A DNA stretch of 6,263 nucleotides from Candidatus Scatousia excrementipullorum. Its GTDB lineage: Bacteria > Cyanobacteriota > Vampirovibrionia > Gastranaerophilales > Gastranaerophilaceae. Location of the stretch: contig JADIND010000158.1 in assembly GCA_017694215.1 (NCBI GenBank), positions 1-6,263 of the forward strand, in the 5' to 3' direction. Position numbers and translations under genes: made by a program. Each line of letters opens with the position of its first letter. Positions within the stretch are counted from its first letter, which is position 1. Positions 6,073 through 6,263 of this stretch are shown here, in pieces. Under the pieces are notes generated by a model, which ran no database searches, was not told the origin of the DNA, and saw only the letters and a program-made list of their open reading frames with translations.

Positions 6073-6263
6073 ATTTCTTACGGGATTGCTTATCGCATCG
6101 GTTATCTTTGTTATTTGTGTTAAAAGTTTACCGGTACTATATTTTAATTTGAGCAAATCAGCTTATGAAAAACAAGATTTTGTAAAATCATATAAATACA
6201 TAACAAATGCAACAAATCTTGCCCCTAAAAATTCAGATTACAGATATCAATATGCACTTACAC
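6059..6263 (+). CDS. Membrane-anchored TPR-like protein, C-terminus cut by window edge
   Basis: I do not recognise this protein beyond its general architecture. The frame starts at ATG 6059 and stays open for 68 codons to the right edge. Residues 6-21 (FLTGLLIASVIFVICV) form a hydrophobic segment behind a short basic N-terminus (MSFRK), typical of a signal anchor or uncleaved signal sequence. Residues 31-58 have the spacing of a tetratricopeptide repeat: LSKSAYEKQDFVKSYKYI followed by a helix ending in NLAPKN, then the YRYQYAL start of a second repeat. Such repeats mediate protein-protein contacts. The gene overlaps scpB by 14 bases and has its own Shine-Dalgarno, so it is probably the fourth gene of the condensin operon. 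Whether it acts with condensin or is only co-expressed cannot be judged from the fragment. With only one repeat visible, the TPR call is tentative. Confidence 0.75.
   Translation, partial: MSFRKFLTGLLIASVIFVICVKSLPVLYFNLSKSAYEKQDFVKSYKYITNATNLAPKNSDYRYQYALT

Overview
This window is an AT-rich bacterial chromosome segment. It holds a complete smc-scpA-scpB locus (the chromosome-organising SMC condensin) on the + strand, and two genes on the - strand that diverge from it. The SMC and ScpA motifs resemble cyanobacterial versions more than Firmicute or proteobacterial ones. Examples are the ATPase signature MSGGEKALTALAF followed by PSPFYAFDEVD and the Q-loop-side IIDEIAGIADFDRR in SMC, and KIDPWNINIVDITDKYL in ScpA. 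Together with the low GC content and the absence of any photosynthetic signal, this suggests a non-photosynthetic relative of Cyanobacteria (Melainabacteria/Vampirovibrionia, perhaps Gastranaerophilales). That placement is inferred from remembered motif patterns, not from a search.

Layout. Bases 1-355 (-) hold the N-terminal part of an unrecognised protein with one hydrophobic segment; it runs off the left edge. Bases 442-1152 (-) encode an exported von Willebrand factor A (VWA) domain protein with an intact metal-binding site. Bases 1153-1275 are a divergent promoter region. There a consensus-like promoter for smc shares its -35 bases with a weaker candidate promoter pointing toward the VWA gene. 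The + strand then carries smc (1276-4767), scpA (4767-5576), scpB (5551-6072) and the first 68 codons of a membrane-anchored, TPR-like protein (6059-6263, cut by the right edge).

How the genes work together. SMC is the ATP-driven coiled-coil motor. ScpA is the kleisin that bridges its two heads, and ScpB is the winged-helix partner that binds ScpA. The three reading frames overlap by 1 and 26 bases, and the next gene overlaps scpB by 14 bases. All four therefore appear to form one tightly coupled transcription unit driven from 1225-1253. No terminator was seen inside it. The two - strand genes may form a second, separate unit for envelope or exported proteins.

No rRNA, tRNA, CRISPR array, insertion sequence or long repeat was seen. 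No gene-free stretch exceeds about 125 bases. The window is essentially a core-genome locus. The points of interest are gene order, coupling, the shared promoter region and the two uncharacterised flanking genes, not an obvious new system.
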